Notes: a model not told the origin generated them from the letters alone. Shown: positions 1 through 13,170, counted from the first letter of the stretch. The stretch: 64,000 nt of DNA from Rostratula benghalensis (GCA_013399305.1 VXAI01000038.1:5480751-5544750), one strand, 5' to 3'. Numbers and translations are program-made.

Positions 1-20
1 TATTTATTTATTTATTTATA
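1..20. repeat. (TTTA)n simple repeat at window edge
   Basis: The window opens in a short run of TTTA units; its true length is cut off by the window edge. No function is suggested. Confidence 0.7.
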
Positions 21-2135
21 TTTTGTTGAAATGTATCAGCATAGAAAGCCTTGGCTACATGAGCCAGCTACATACCATGTATCAGGGCCATCCTCATTTT
101 CCAATTTAATTGCAGTTGTTTTAGTAAAAGAAGGGATTGCAAGATGCAAGTCCTAGAAGTGTCAGCTGCTGCGTTCTGGCAGCTCTCTGTGCTTACATCA
201 TATTGATGCCCAGCTGGTGATCCCTGCAAATGGTTGTTGCATGAGAGATCTCAAAGCCCTATAGTTGCAGCTGGACCGAAACTCCAGTGGGAGCAATGGG
301 AGTGCTGGCCTGGAGGCAGCTTTGAGGTGTTGCTGTAAGAGTCCTGTTGCCACCTCTCATGAACATGAAAGGAAATGGGAGCCAATAGTGGAATATAACA
401 TCTCCCAGACCTGACTCCCTCTCTTTTATGCCTGTGATCCCTAGAGACCCTTTATACAGTGACCCAGTGCATCTCTTGCAGTGGAGTTTTCTAAAAATAA
501 AATCAATTCAGAGCTGCCATGCAGCAGGCAAAACCACAGGGCACAACTAGTCAGGAATCTGCAACTGAAACCAAGGCAGCTTAAATTATTTAAAAAATTA
601 AATAATGTATCTGATATTTCAGAGAGCAAATGGTATCTGGTTTTATATGTGGATGTTAAGCATCTAATTAAAGTTAGAATTTTAGAATACAGATTTTTAT
701 AGTTCATTTTGAAAGTATTTCCGTAGCACTGCAACATGTGCTAGGTGTCTTCAGAGAACCTTAGGAAAAAACCCCTCAAGTCCTGGTTCTGAACTGCTTA
801 CAGTGTAAGTCCCCAGGTCTGGAAAGAAGCAGAAGCATGTGTTGAAGCCTGTACATTTTTGTCAAACCACCTGAGTCCTGACTTTCAAGAGGGGTAAAGT
901 ATATTGAAATATCTTTGAGGATTTAGGCCTTAATCCCTGACACAGGATCACTGAAATTAAAGAATGACTTCCACTGTGACCATGCTTCCTTTTTTTCCAG
1001 TCTTAGAAATGGGTGGTGATTTAAGATATTTAAATATTGAAATGTGGGAAGTATCTGATATTTCAGAAAAAATGTTGATAATCTAGCTACAAGTGCTGTT
1101 AGTATTTATTAAGTGTACCCATTTGTGCTATAAATACAATTTACTGTACTTGTTTTACGAAGAATCTAATAATAAATGTCTGGGAAAAGAAAATTTTGTC
1201 TACTTGTGATCTTTTAAAAGAATGGTTAATATCACTCTTCACTTTCCTACCAGAATATTATATATGACTTCTGAGGCACTGTCTATAGGAAGAAGTATTA
1301 TTACTGATTAATGCTACCAAATTTCTGGCCTGTAAAATGGTACGGGACAACACAGAAAAGTGATGTCTGTTACTCAGCAATCTCTTCTAAACCCTCTCCT
1401 GCAGGCTAACAAGTTGGTCTTTCTTTTGCAGTCTCAGAGTATATTGAAGTTCACTGGCCTTTGTGTCAGGTTTGCAACTGAAACCAGGCTGACATCTATC
1501 TTGAAGTCTTTGAGGTTTCTCTCTAACACTGTTGGTATAGTGTTCAGGGTTAGTAGGGCCTTCCTGTTCTTCAGATATCTGGGTTGAAACCTTGGCACCA
1601 TTGAAAACAATCATTGAAACCTCTCAGTAATTTTGATTCAGCCTTGTTTTCAGAATCAGAAATACTGAGACTAAATTTACAAGTGTCCTGACAAAGACTA
1701 TCAATGAAGATGATCAATATAGATCTATTACCTCTAGAGGAATATGCCTTTCTGTGCCATGATCCCATAAGGTGAGTTAAACCTCCCTGCAGGAACCTTT
1801 ACTGGCATCAATCATGAGGTAATGAAGAGCCAGTAGCAAGTAAAGTCATCATCTAAGATTATTCCAAAAACCCAACAAAACATAGCTTGATACTGCCCTT
1901 TTTTTTTCCTGGAGAAATCAAGTTGATTGTAAGATGGCTGCTCTCTAAGACATAAAGTTGGCTTTGGTCTTCCATTATGCATTTCCTGGGCCTTATATGG
2001 ATCCAGTGGCTCTGAATACCTGCTCTAGAAATTGCCAGTCTTCCATTTCTGAGGGATTCTCTTGATTGCAGCAAAAGGTCTTAATAACACAGCACAAATA
2101 TTCACTAGGGTGGCTCCGTACAGTGGAGATTATTT

Positions 2136-2183
2136 CCATCCAGTAAAGAAAATAATACTCCATCCAGTCAAGAAAATTATAGT
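2136..2183. repeat. 24-bp imperfect tandem duplication
   Basis: Two adjacent 24-base units, 2136-2159 and 2160-2183, both begin CCATCCAG followed by an A-rich stretch and differ at only a few bases. It is probably a replication-slippage duplication. Confidence 0.65.
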
Positions 2184-2291
2184 TGCTGGGTTAGTGAATC
2201 CCTGCACTTCTCTTTCTTAATTCCTTTCCTTGTTGCAGCACAAATAATCTGGAAACCTTCTTACAAATGTCACAATGCACAGTCTCAATCG

Positions 2292-2319
2292 ATGTTCTCA
2301 CTCTCAGAAAAATATGCAC
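2292..2319 (+). repeat. Dispersed exact 28-bp repeat, copy 1
   Basis: This 28-base segment, starting ATGTTCTCACTC and ending AAATATGCAC, occurs again with no mismatch at 3992-4019 in the same orientation. The sequence on either side differs between copies. An exact match of this length is not expected by chance in 64 kb, so the copies share an origin, either an unrecognised interspersed repeat or a local duplication. Confidence 0.85.
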
Positions 2320-3991
2320 AATGTACAAAATTGCCCCTAAAAAAATTGGATTACAAAATCAAAGCTTCTGAAATAAAATAATGATAGAACTAAGTTTGTT
2401 CCTGAGGCTCTGATGGTATGACAGCCATTACTCACATAGTCACTGGTCCCCTGTCTTACTCATTGACCCACCATTCTCTGGGAAGGGGCAGATCCTCCAG
2501 CTTTCTATTCGCACTCGTCACTCAGCCTGTGTGGCTTTAGGTTTTGCCGACCACACCTCCCTCAATCCGCACTGAACAGAGGCTGACTAATTCCCTCCAG
2601 GGCTTTTTGTGGGTGCTTCTGCTCCTAAAAAATGCTTTTACAAAGAGTTGGTATAGTTAATGAGGCACTAATAGGTTAAGGAGGGAGCTTGCTATCCTCT
2701 AAGTGCTTCACCTATTAGAGCTGGGTAAGCAGGCACTTGCTAACAGCAAAAGGGAAAAAAGAGAGGCTTAATTAGGGGTTCTGTGAGAGAATACATACTA
2801 GATTTCAGGTCCAAATGCATCATATCCACCCATCCTTCCACGTCGACCTTAATCTTCTCTTTTTACAACTTCTTCATAAGTTGTAGCTTCTTTTTTATAA
2901 AAGTTATAATATTTTTAATGGAGGCAAACCCAATGTATGCCCTCTAACCTTGTTCTGAGACATGAAAAAAATGAAGAAACCTTTCATCAACTATTTCAGT
3001 TTGACTGACTTTGGTGTGACAGAACTTCAAAGTGCTAAACACCTGGAAATTACATTTTAAAATACAAACTAGAAGGCAATTTAAAATCAGTCCTATTCAA
3101 GGCCCACTGTGCAGTTCATTCTGTGCTAAGTGTTAAGCTGTTAATGCCTGTTTTGCAGATATCTGTGAAGTCATTCAGAAACATCAGTGGTATGACACTA
3201 AGTAAGTCAAAGGATTCACAATCTAGTTGCAGGATAGTAGGTATCCCGGGCTTGTCATTTAGCTTAAAAAGATCAGGAGATACAAAGAATTGAGACCAGC
3301 TTCAGCCTTTGCAGAGAGTCATAGTGTTGGTGGCTTTTTTTTAACTTTCTAAAATAACACATGAAACCTTCAGCTGGGATCTGTCCCAGCTTGCTACCTG
3401 CAATTCTAAAGAAAGGCTCCTTTGATCTTTCTTAAGGCGTGGAAAATGGGAAACTCACCTTCCTTCAGGCAAATACCCAAATATTTTGGCACAGTTTGAT
3501 GCCTTGAGAAATACATCACTTGGTTCTCAAATCTACCATTGAGCAAGACTTTAAAAGTCTGATATGTTAATTGCACATGGGCGGACAACCCTAACCACCC
3601 ACACAATTGATGGAGTCTGTGTACAGGGTTCCAAATAAACATGCACTGGAATCACTAAAAGGTCTGAATTCCCACTTGTGACCATATCAATATCCACCTT
3701 GGCTTGTACATTCTTCCCAGGTACACGTGGTGGCTGAGAATATGTTCTTTAGCTGTTCCATGTGCCATTTTTTCAGCTTTGTTGATGCCCTCAATGTGAG
3801 ACACTCCATCATATGAATGGCAACAAGCTACTGCGCATCAATGCTTTCTGAAATGCAGCCAGAGAACATCCTCCCATGGAGAACAAAGCAGACACTTAAT
3901 AAATGAAATATTGCAGCAACATATTTGGCATCACATTTGTGCTCTGTTCAGGGCTCCAAAAATAAAAGCAACATACCAGCAATTGTGAAAA

Positions 3992-4019
3992 ATGTTCTCA
4001 CTCTCAGAAAAATATGCAC
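3992..4019 (+). repeat. Dispersed exact 28-bp repeat, copy 2
   Basis: Second copy of the 28-base repeat at 2292-2319, about 1.7 kb downstream and in the same orientation, with unrelated flanks. Confidence 0.85.
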
Positions 4020-4579
4020 TAATATTTTATCAGCTGTAACAGGCCCATTGAAGTGCATAAATATTTGTTCACCAAGTAATTGCTTTTTCTTCAAAATAAC
4101 AACTTGGAGAGGTAGGACATCAGGAAAAGGCAAGATACAATGATAAAAGTAGGAAACTATCAGAGGCCCACAATTCACATATCTGTATTAAAACAGTACT
4201 TCCCAGCTCAATGGAACAAGTGCGAGTTTGCTGATGAGGCCAAAATTTCGCTCATAATTTTTCAATCCAAACAGAGTATTTGCCATAAATTTCAGAATTA
4301 GTTTTAGGAGCCTTACTTAACCAACTCTGGGAAGCAGCTATTACTAAACAGATCTGAACACTTGTTTTCCAAGGAACAACACTTTTTTTGGCGTTCCTAA
4401 AATCAATGCAATATGTTGCTATATTGTCATGTCGTCTTTGTCAAATCCAGAATGCCACAAAGTCCCTAAACAGCTGACTGCCAGCAACAGTTGACATCCA
4501 CCTATGGAACACTGGAGGTCAACTGGTTCCTCACATCCCCACCCCACCAACCAGACCATGGCCAGTTTAGAAGACATTT

Positions 4580-5090
4580 TTTTTAATATCTCTAAGGATG
4601 GAACTTCCGTAATCTCCATAGGGAACCTCTTCCAATGCTTGACTACTCTCATTGTGAAATTAATTTTCCTCACATCTAACTGGAACTTCTCTTGCTTCAA
4701 TTTGCACTGTTCTCCCTCTATCTTTTTATGCAAAGTGTCTGGCTCTTGTCTTCTCTGTACGCCCCGACAAAACAGGTGAAGGCAAAAATGGGACTTTGAC
4801 TTCTTTCCTAGTATGACGTACTCGGAACATCCTGGTGGTCCTTCACAGGATTTGCTCCAGTATTTCAGTATGTGTCTTGTGCTGAGGAGGATAGAACTGT
4901 GCACAGAATCCAGATGCAGCCTCATAAGTGCTGAAGAGAGGGAAACAACAATTTTTTTTTTACTTGATAATTACATTCTTACTAACACAGCCCAGTACAC
5001 AGAGTTTGACTTGTTCACTATTGGGTCAAACCATTGACTCATGGTCAGCTTGTCCACCATGGGAAGCTCTATCATCCTTTCAATCTGTCA
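4580..5090 (-). mobile_element. Old CR1 LINE fragment, reverse orientation
   Basis: Read on the minus strand, this matches the remembered 3' part of avian/reptilian CR1: an 'accept change and compare' segment near 4590-4690 with the pattern of a poorly conserved 'CACTGGAACAGGTTGCCC' block and 'TCCATCCTTAGAGATATT'. Further blocks near 4840-4940 and 4985-5075 match the more 5' CR1 segments. Divergence is high, so the insertion is old. The 3' end of the element lies at the low coordinate and may extend to about 4440. No intact reverse transcriptase frame remains. A long open frame on the minus strand over 4419-4925 overlaps it and is not a host gene. Confidence 0.7.
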
Positions 5091-7860
5091 TTGAATGTTC
5101 TTGAAGACAGCACTCTAACCTAGATGAACCTTTGGCCTATCTGAGGATGAGAGGTCTCAGGTTGTCAGACCAGCTCTGTGTGAAGACAACCAGGGCAAAC
5201 AACAAGCCTCTGCAAGTTTGGACAGAAAGATGTCTCAGATTAAGCATTTTTTCAGTCAAACAGTGACTATTTTCTCCAGTTGGCTGGAGTGTGAATTCTG
5301 CTCATTCTTGAAATTAGGCATATAGATACTGAGATACTTCATCACCCTTTTAAACTGGAATTGCAATAAGTGCTTTGTGGTAAAAAAATACTTTTTACCA
5401 GATTTCATTTTGAGATCTTGCATATGAGTATTACATCACTGAAGGAAGTGAAACAGACTGTTGCTTTCTGTGTATGGCACTTTTCATCTCAAAGCTTCAA
5501 GACAGCTTTGATATTTCAAAACACAAAAATCTCCAGAACTTCAGCTGACCCTCTACTGTGCTCTGGTTGTAGTGACCTGCTATTTGCACACCCTACAATA
5601 CGTCACATATCATCAGAACTGCATCCCTCCTATCAGAGTTGTCTGGGAAAGACCCACAAAGCTTAAAGTCCAGTGCTCGAAAATAATCTTAATTTGATCA
5701 AAACCCCTAATTGAAACTCCTAAACATTATCAGAAGGAAAACATTCACACCATAGTTTTCCTGCTATGGGGCGTAGAATAAGCATCAGGAATTTTTTCAA
5801 TAGCAAGATAATTTTCAAATGCTAAGAAAAATTTGATCCAAAATCCGTCTCTCATTAGCCCCCTCCCACCTCCAAAAGTCCGCTCTTCTTTTCTATGCTA
5901 GGCCTCAGAAAATTTTCCTACATCAACTCAGAAGATTGCAAAGAGATGTTCGTACTCTTCTGCTAGAGGGATGGGATGGATACTGAGGTTGCATCAGATA
6001 GTACAATCTGTAGCACCATATTAGGCAAGACAGTGTAACCAAAGTGACAGATTTCCTCATACCAGTGTCAAGGAACCTGTGTGTTGTTGAAGCTGCAGTT
6101 TTATAGTTTCAAGTTATCTTCAAGATCCTTGTTTGCTCAAAGCTATTCAGACTAGGAGTACCTTCTGGGTTGTTCTGGGTTTTGCTCTTGTTGTCTAATG
6201 TTGGTAATTGTCCACCAACTAACAAACATATCCTGAATATTCTCTATCAGTTTATACACACTCTATGCAGGGTTCTCCAGGAAAGTTTTGAGCTTTCCAG
6301 AACAAAAAATTCACTGCCATTCCACAGCAGCAGAATCCAGACCAACCCCAATTTAAGTCACAGACAGACTTTCCACTTTACAGGAATATGCATGGATGTC
6401 AAAGTTAAGAAGACCAAAGAAAAAATGAAATCACTAAAGTAAGGGCATTTAAAAAAAGATATAAATCTACAAGCCACCTCAATGCAGATCTTTACCTATC
6501 CTGGAAATGGAACTTGATGGCTTCTATGTGGGGTTTTTTTTTTTTTCCTGCTCTATTAGGTGATGAGAAATTAATTTATTCATTATCTACATTCTTTAAA
6601 CACAAACTTATTCGTATCCCTCATTTCCACATGAGCTAGTGAAGTCCAAGGTCTACTTGACCCATTACAACCTTTTCTGTAAGAATTTCAGTCCCTCTGT
6701 CTTAGTGAAATTGCCATATATGACCCTAACTCCTGCATAGGAAAAAAAGCTCCAGGCTATCTCGCAAGATGATCACTGAAATACTGTGAATTGCAATAGT
6801 GCACAGGGATCTTTTATATTGAGACAATATGCACATCTACTATACTAATTTAGTGATTGCAAATCACTAAAGAGGATATTCTGGAAAGGTGGGTTGAAAA
6901 TGAACTATAGGCTCAAAACTCTACATTGCTTTGAACTTTATGATAATTAAGACTCTGACGTGAGTTTCCAATTGAGATTGTACATCTGGTCTATATTATA
7001 AAAATTAGAATATTATGCCTATTGGTTACATCACTAACACACTGCTGTGTTGGATTTGTTTAAAGAATCCCACATGATATGACGCCTATTGAGCTGGAAA
7101 CAGCAACAATGAAGATGAGCAGACAGAGAATCTTCTCCATATCTCCACTCCAGCAAACTAGGCAGCAACTCAGCAGGATGCACAATGGCTGAGAACACAT
7201 CACTTCTCTTTGCTAGGCAGTGAAATGAGGTATCTTTGTTCCTCCTGTCACAAAGTATTGTATGTGATCTCTGATCTGGTCGAACTTTAAAGGTAGAACA
7301 ACACCGAAAAGACTGGGGAATCATCCAGGCTGAGTGTGAAGGTGAGGGTATTCACATGAAACATAGACTTTTCCAAGCAGCAACTACAATGACAAAGCAG
7401 TCTGAAAGAGCTCAGTGCATGGCCATAGTCACCAGCACTGCCTCTATCCACAGCTAGTGACAACTTTTCAAGAGAACAGGAATTAAGCATTTCCGCTCTA
7501 CTGGTATGAACCTTTTGGAATGCACCCAGCAAGAATTATTTTTTTTTTCTGTGGGAAATATGCTCAGCTCTAAAGGTCAATATGGCAATAACAGAACACC
7601 AACAAGTAACCACCTTACTGAGTCACTCCTTGAACTTGCTAATGGAGATGGAACAGCTAATTAGGCAAGGGGATTAGAAAAGTACAATACATCTCCTTTA
7701 TCAACACAATCCATACTGTGACGCTCATCTTTGCTGTGTACGTATGACCTTCATGTTGTACAGAAGACATTCTTATTGACACTACCCATGGGAAACACCT
7801 CCTTCTAATTACCTTCTTTACAAGGGGGATTTCATCATCAGGGCACCTGCTCTTTGTGCG
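5091..7860. other. Non-coding stretch before the SPINK promoter
   Basis: No supported exon, RNA gene or recognisable mobile element. It contains T-rich runs (for example near 6535-6546). The last few hundred bases are the presumed proximal promoter region of the Kazal inhibitor gene. Confidence 0.55.
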
Positions 7861-7866
7861 TGCAGA

Positions 7867-7880
7867 GATATATATATATC
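7867..7880 (+). promoter_or_regulatory. Candidate TATA element of the SPINK gene
   Basis: A palindromic TA run (GATATATATATATC) lies about 90-100 bases upstream of the start codons. A TATA box here would put transcription start near 7900 and give a 5' UTR of roughly 70 bases, a normal size for a small secreted-protein gene. This is inference: simple TA runs also occur elsewhere in the window. Confidence 0.3.
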
Positions 7881-7968
7881 TGCTCTCACAGATACAGGAA
7901 TACTCATTTAAGCTAAGTGTACTGGAATACTTAGAGCACAGTTTGGCTGCGAAACAGGTCAAGAACCC

Positions 7969-10900
7969 ATGTCTGCCATGAAGATAACAGGTGTTGTTGT
8001 GCTCCTCACCCTGGCAGTTCTTTGCTTAGCAAGTAAGTAAACTTTTTAAATTCCTGATACGTTATAGTTCTAATGTTCAAACAGTGGAAGCTTTTAAGTC
8101 TACTGGGATAGTAAGCAATGGCTGCTGGGCTTGGGTGGCAGAAAGCAAGAGAAATTTTATGCTTGTGCACTATTTAGCACAAAAGTATTGCACCAGCTTT
8201 ACAGTTGCCAACTTGTGTAGATGAAAGCTACTCCTTCATGGTGGTGTGAATCAGAGCTACATTCTGCATTGTAACTAAAAAGGGAACTCTAAAGCCTGAG
8301 AACTACAGCAGGGTTTTACCTAGCTTTTTTTTAAAATTTCCATCCGAACAGGGAGGTTCTCCTGCCAAACTGAGCTAGCAAGAGACAGTTGATTATGCAT
8401 GGGCCACATAATATGGCTGTGAATAACCTCTTTATGATGTTAGTTTGCCAGGCTGGAGAGAACTTTGAGGCACAAGTTGCTCTAAAGTAAAATATGGAGC
8501 TGGAAGAAATTTATTGGGCCTTCACATGGTAATTTTGGTTTGTTTTTTTTAAACAAAAAACTGCAAAAAAAAAGAAGAAAGATATAGAAAACTAAGTACA
8601 TCTAGAATAACTGAAAGAGAAGAGTTCAAATCTCCTCTGCTAGTAGTGTGGCAGTTCAATATCATTATGAATGTTAAAGAAGCAAAACAATGAACATGTT
8701 AAAACAAAACCAGAATTATGAAACAATAATTTTCTATTTTGACTAGCTATGAAAGTTTGCTTTGAAAATTGTCTCAAAATCAAATTTTTAATGAAAAATG
8801 TGAATTTCAATGAAATGACATGCTTTTAATGTTCTTTCAAACAGCGTTTCATTACCTGCAGAAAAATAACATCCTAATGTTTTTGTGGAAGTGGGTTAAA
8901 TCTGATCCAATTCCAGAATAATAAAAACTCAGTCAAACCTCTGGTGACACAGACTGAAATTTGACATGGAGAATTATTTATGCTAGTTTCTCATCAACTT
9001 TATTTGATGAGAAGATGTAAGTATCTCCATGAAAGGAAGTTTCAATGGAAAGCTTAATAGCTTTAGAGATCCAAAAAAGCTACATTTAGTCAGAAAGACA
9101 AGTGCTAGAGCTGTATTGCCTTTTACATCATAAAGTATTTTCTTCCTGCTCCTTCTGTACAGAAGCCTCTGCCTAATAACTTTTATCCCTTAGAAGCCAC
9201 AGAATGACAATTACAGGACAGAAGAAGAAAATACATTCCTAAAGAAAGTAGCAAATGTGTCACCATGATGGAGACATGCCAAAGCTACTTGCTTACTTTA
9301 TGGGAGGTGTAATTATAATTGTTTTGAAGCAGCTTTTGAAGCTCCACCTGAGAACAGGGCTCCATTGTATTAGATGCCATGTGTATACAAAATAAGAGCC
9401 AATCCTTCCACAAAACAGTTTAGAATCCACACCAGTCAACAAGGGAAAACACTTTTTAAAGTTGTATTGTGATCCAAAATGTATTATCATTACTATATAT
9501 ATATATATAATATCATATATCAATGAAGAAATTATCCTCATTATTGACAGAAAAACAAAGTTTAAAGGCACCATGTGATTTGCTTACAGCCACATATGCT
9601 CTTTTAAAATAAATTTGGGAATTAATACCCCGTCGTGCTCAACAACTACTTCATTCTAAAAAGACTCTCCATTGAACATGATGTTTTCAAACTTTCTCTG
9701 GTGAAAAGCAGAATAATAACCTCTATTCTTTCTGACAGCAAAGGCTGTTCTAGCTGCTGACACAGATTTCTAAGGTAAACAATACAACAATACAACAAGG
9801 TTCACTGGTTTAATAGGTCCTGACACCTGTATCTTATTAAACTCTGAAAAACTATGTCAGTATTTACTTTCAAGGAGGTGGTGGAACTTGGTGCTGGTGG
9901 AAGGGCTGCTACTAATGCAGTCATCCCAGTGCAAACTGACTGTTCATCAGCAATGGTTTTTATTTTATCTTTTTTTTGATTTTGTTTATATTGCAGATGC
10001 TGCCAAAGAAGATGAGGTAAGTAAGTTCCTCCTCTATTTCTGGATAAAAATATATAGTTTGTAACAACATGAAAAAACACATACTAAACATTAGTGAAAT
10101 GCTGCCATTTCAGAGAGCAATTCTTGAGTTTGAAATGTGTGAGCAGCCAGGGCTTTGGAGGAGGGGGAAAGGACCAAATGAAGGAAAGACCTAGGTAAAC
10201 TAACATGCTGTATTTTTTTTTTTTTTTAATGGGACACTGGATTTAAACCCATAATAGTGAAAAGAGTGATAAGAGTTATTGGCTAATGACTCTTTTGCCA
10301 GTGGAGACCAGTCTGTGCTGAGCCATGGCATGGGGCTGGGCTGTTGAAGAGGCTGCTAACACACATCTCCTCACCTCACCCACCTGCAGATCTGGGCAAT
10401 GACTAGCATAAAACCAATCCTATAATCTGTAACCAATTCCAGGCTTTGGCTGCAGTAACCCTCCTGTCCTTCATTAAGAGTTCGAATGAAGGGAGAAGAA
10501 AACAGCAAGGCTGGGTTCTGTTTTAAATACATACGTTTATAATACATACTTTGGCTAGATTGTCAGAAAGGAAGCTCTAGGTTTTTGAGGATGACAAACA
10601 GCACATTAAACAGACTACGTGCACTGCACAAGGAACTCACTACTTGTCAAACACCTGGAATAGCATTCACTTGACAGGAGAAGACTGAGCTTCAAAGCCA
10701 GGACAGGAGCATTTTCAGTAATTTCTTTTATTAGCTTGTACTCCCATTTTCATATATAAGTCTGTAATGAACACAGTTACACTATCAGATGAGGGCCTTT
10801 CAACAATTATTTTCATGCTTATTTTAAACAGGACTTTACTTAATTCTGCCTGGGCCGATCTGTTCACTAGTGTGAAAAGCATCAAGAGCTAATACTTGTG

Positions 10901-11993
10901 TAATAGAGACAGAAACCCTTTGCATGCTTGAGAACTAGTTTCACCTGAAATTACTGACAGTTGAATTCAGGTAGAAAAATTATTAAGACTCAACTTTTCT
11001 GTGGATGGAAAAGGGGCTGTATTTTTTCCAGTGTCTATATTCTTATTCAAACAGACAGCAAAGTCCCTGAAGGTGTTGCTACCTGACATGGGTAGCATGA
11101 AGAATGAATGTTTCTCTTTCTCTTTTGAAGCTTAGGCTCAGCTAATATAGAAGATAGAGCCCCATTGACTGTGCTGCTTTAGAGTAGCTCACAAGTTTGT
11201 CCAAAAAATTAATATATTAATTAGTTCTGTATGCATATGGAGAATTTGAGAAAGATGGATTAAAAGGAAGAAATTACATTATATTTGCAGGTGGACTGCA
11301 GTGAATACAAGAGGTTAGAGAGAGGAAGGCCTATTTACTGTGAAAGACTCTATCAACCTTTCTGTGGCTCCGATGGGAAAACATACAACAACAAATGTTC
11401 TTTCTGTAAAGCAGTCTTGTAAGTACAATACTATACAATTACTCCTGAATAACCCCAAATCTGAGATTACCTAAGTTATCTGTTACATCCATTCCATCTA
11501 CATGCCCTCATTTTTTCAGGGTCACTTCTCCTGCTTCTTTGCCTAATCTTTGTAGATTAATTGCGTCTCCCACCAATAACGTCCAATTGGTTTAAACAAA
11601 TCAATTGATATTTGTGTGAGCAACTTCTTATTCTAGCAGAAACTGTAGAAATCGGTCAGGAAAGAGAAGATTCCAGTGGGCAACACAGGGCTAACAAGAC
11701 ACCTGAGCCCAAATCAGGTCATACAAGAATTCAAAAGGGACATTGGAAATATCTTGCTTTTTAAGGATAAAATAAATAATTTTGAAAAGAAAACTGTTTA
11801 CGGATAGTGCCTTCTTGTTTCCTACAAATATTTATAGTGTTTTCTCTGCTATCAAGTTTTTGGCTGAAGACCTCAAAGATATTTTAGTTCATAAGATTAA
11901 GCTTAATATCTGCAATGTCTATGTCTTGTCTTTTCTTTTCTTTGCAGAAGAAGTAGAGGTGCCTTGCGTATGAAGCAAGCAGGGGCATGCTGA
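7969..11993 (+). CDS. SPINK-type single-domain Kazal serine protease inhibitor
   Basis: Four coding exons: 7969-8032, 9997-10016, 11291-11418 and 11948-11993, all with GT-AG introns and matching phases, giving 85 residues. Residues 1-21 form a hydrophobic signal peptide (cleavage likely after LCLA), so the product is secreted. Residues 29-85 are one Kazal domain with all six cysteines (C31, C45, C53, C64, C67, C85) and the hallmark [12 protein letters not shown]. In the family, the residue two after the second cysteine is P1, the specificity residue. Here it is Arg47, predicting inhibition of trypsin-like proteases. The C1-C2 spacing of 13 residues is unusually long and is the spacing I recall for human SPINK9, whereas ovomucoid domains have 7. 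The position next to FBXO38 also fits a SPINK9/SPINK7-type gene. The ATG at 7978 has the better context (G at -3) and would give an 82-residue form starting MKITG, like other SPINKs. The exact orthologue is uncertain. Confidence 0.93.
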
Positions 11994-12560
11994 AAGAATT
12001 CTGCATGACAGAGAAGAGTGCTGAGATCAGCTTTACACTGCCTTATCACAACCTTTTAATTTCATTCATCCTGCCTGTTCTGATGATGGTGAACAAAGCA
12101 CGAAATGGGCTCTGTCCTTTGCTGCTTCTCTCTGCTCTACAGTGTTGGGATGGACATTCTGTCCTCTCTGCAAGCCACGTTCTTGGGATTCTCAGAAGCA
12201 TTCCTGTTTTTGTAGCAAGTTGGTTTCACATGAGCCCTTCTTTATATATTTGTCTCCATGGTTAAAGTTCAAATCATCTGATGATGATGCCACCTGATTT
12301 TTAGTGGACACAAGTCAGTGCAGGCATTGACTCTGCTTTCCTTGCTGGTGAAGTGTTTTCTTTCATTTACCCACACATTTCTGCAGATACTTCTTTTCAA
12401 CGGCTTCATCTTTCCTAGGCAGTGCTTTGAGTCTTCCAGTTTTGTAGATAAATTTTAAATTCACATTTTTCTTCTAAGTTTGTACAATTCTGATCTATAT
12501 ATGTTTAGCTATTTAGATTGCATGGTTATTAAAATAAATATTGAATCTTTTTTTTATGTG
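11994..12560 (+). other. 3' UTR of the SPINK gene
   Basis: Follows the TGA at 11991-11993 in the last exon and reaches the AATAAA at 12533. Cleavage is expected 10-30 bases beyond that signal, so the end is approximate. The open frame over 11987-12265 is chance and overlaps the stop of the real gene. Confidence 0.65.
12533..12538 (+). terminator. Poly(A) signal AATAAA of the SPINK gene
   Basis: A canonical hexamer 540 bases after the stop codon, followed by a T-rich run near 12548-12556 that could act as the downstream element. Confidence 0.65.
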
Positions 12561-13170
12561 TGTCCATGGTGGCCTTTCTAGACAATGTTTATTGTATTAA
12601 TTCTTCACAAATGAGATATTTCCCAAGTTACACAAAAAAATCATAAAGCAGGAGTTAGGGCCAGAGGTAAAAATCATTGTGGAACAGAAGTTGTAACACT
12701 GATAACATGCACTAGATGGCCTCACGTCACTGGAATTTACCCTACAATATGGCCCTTTCCTTCAAATGAACAACAAAAAAAACACCACCAAAACCCGCAT
12801 AAATTGTGAGACTGTATAAGCTTTAAGTCCTGTCATCTAAATGTGATCATCAATTATTCTGTTCACTTTTGATAAATTGACTACTTTCAGACCTGAAGAT
12901 ATTTCTGTTCTACTCTTACATCCTTATGTTCTTCATTATTAAGCTAGTTTATGTCTTTTACACCTTAGTAGTCAGTCAAGGGAACATGTTTTCCCAGAAT
13001 TAAAATTATGAATGTCTGACTTTACTGGGCTTACACAGGAATAAAATCTTGGAACTGGAGTCTGAATATAATTTCTGATCATTCCTGTCTGGTACTCTAG
13101 TTGGGCTGGAGTAAGACTCATTCTTCAAAGAAAATGGAAAATCATGAAAGAAGCTAGAAGCTCACACCCT

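Larger units (their letters stand above)
21..4570. other. Non-coding stretch upstream of the SPINK gene
   Basis: AT-rich sequence with no coding exon that I can support: open frames are short, lack recognisable motifs and are not bounded by convincing splice sites. It contains a 24-base tandem duplication (2136-2183) and two copies of a 28-base exact repeat (2292 and 3992), listed separately. It may carry regulatory DNA for neighbouring SPINK genes, but nothing in the sequence shows this. Confidence 0.6.

Noticed and set aside
4419..4925. Open frame of 168 codons on the minus strand
   Set aside because: It overlaps an old CR1 fragment and shows no reverse transcriptase motif or host domain.
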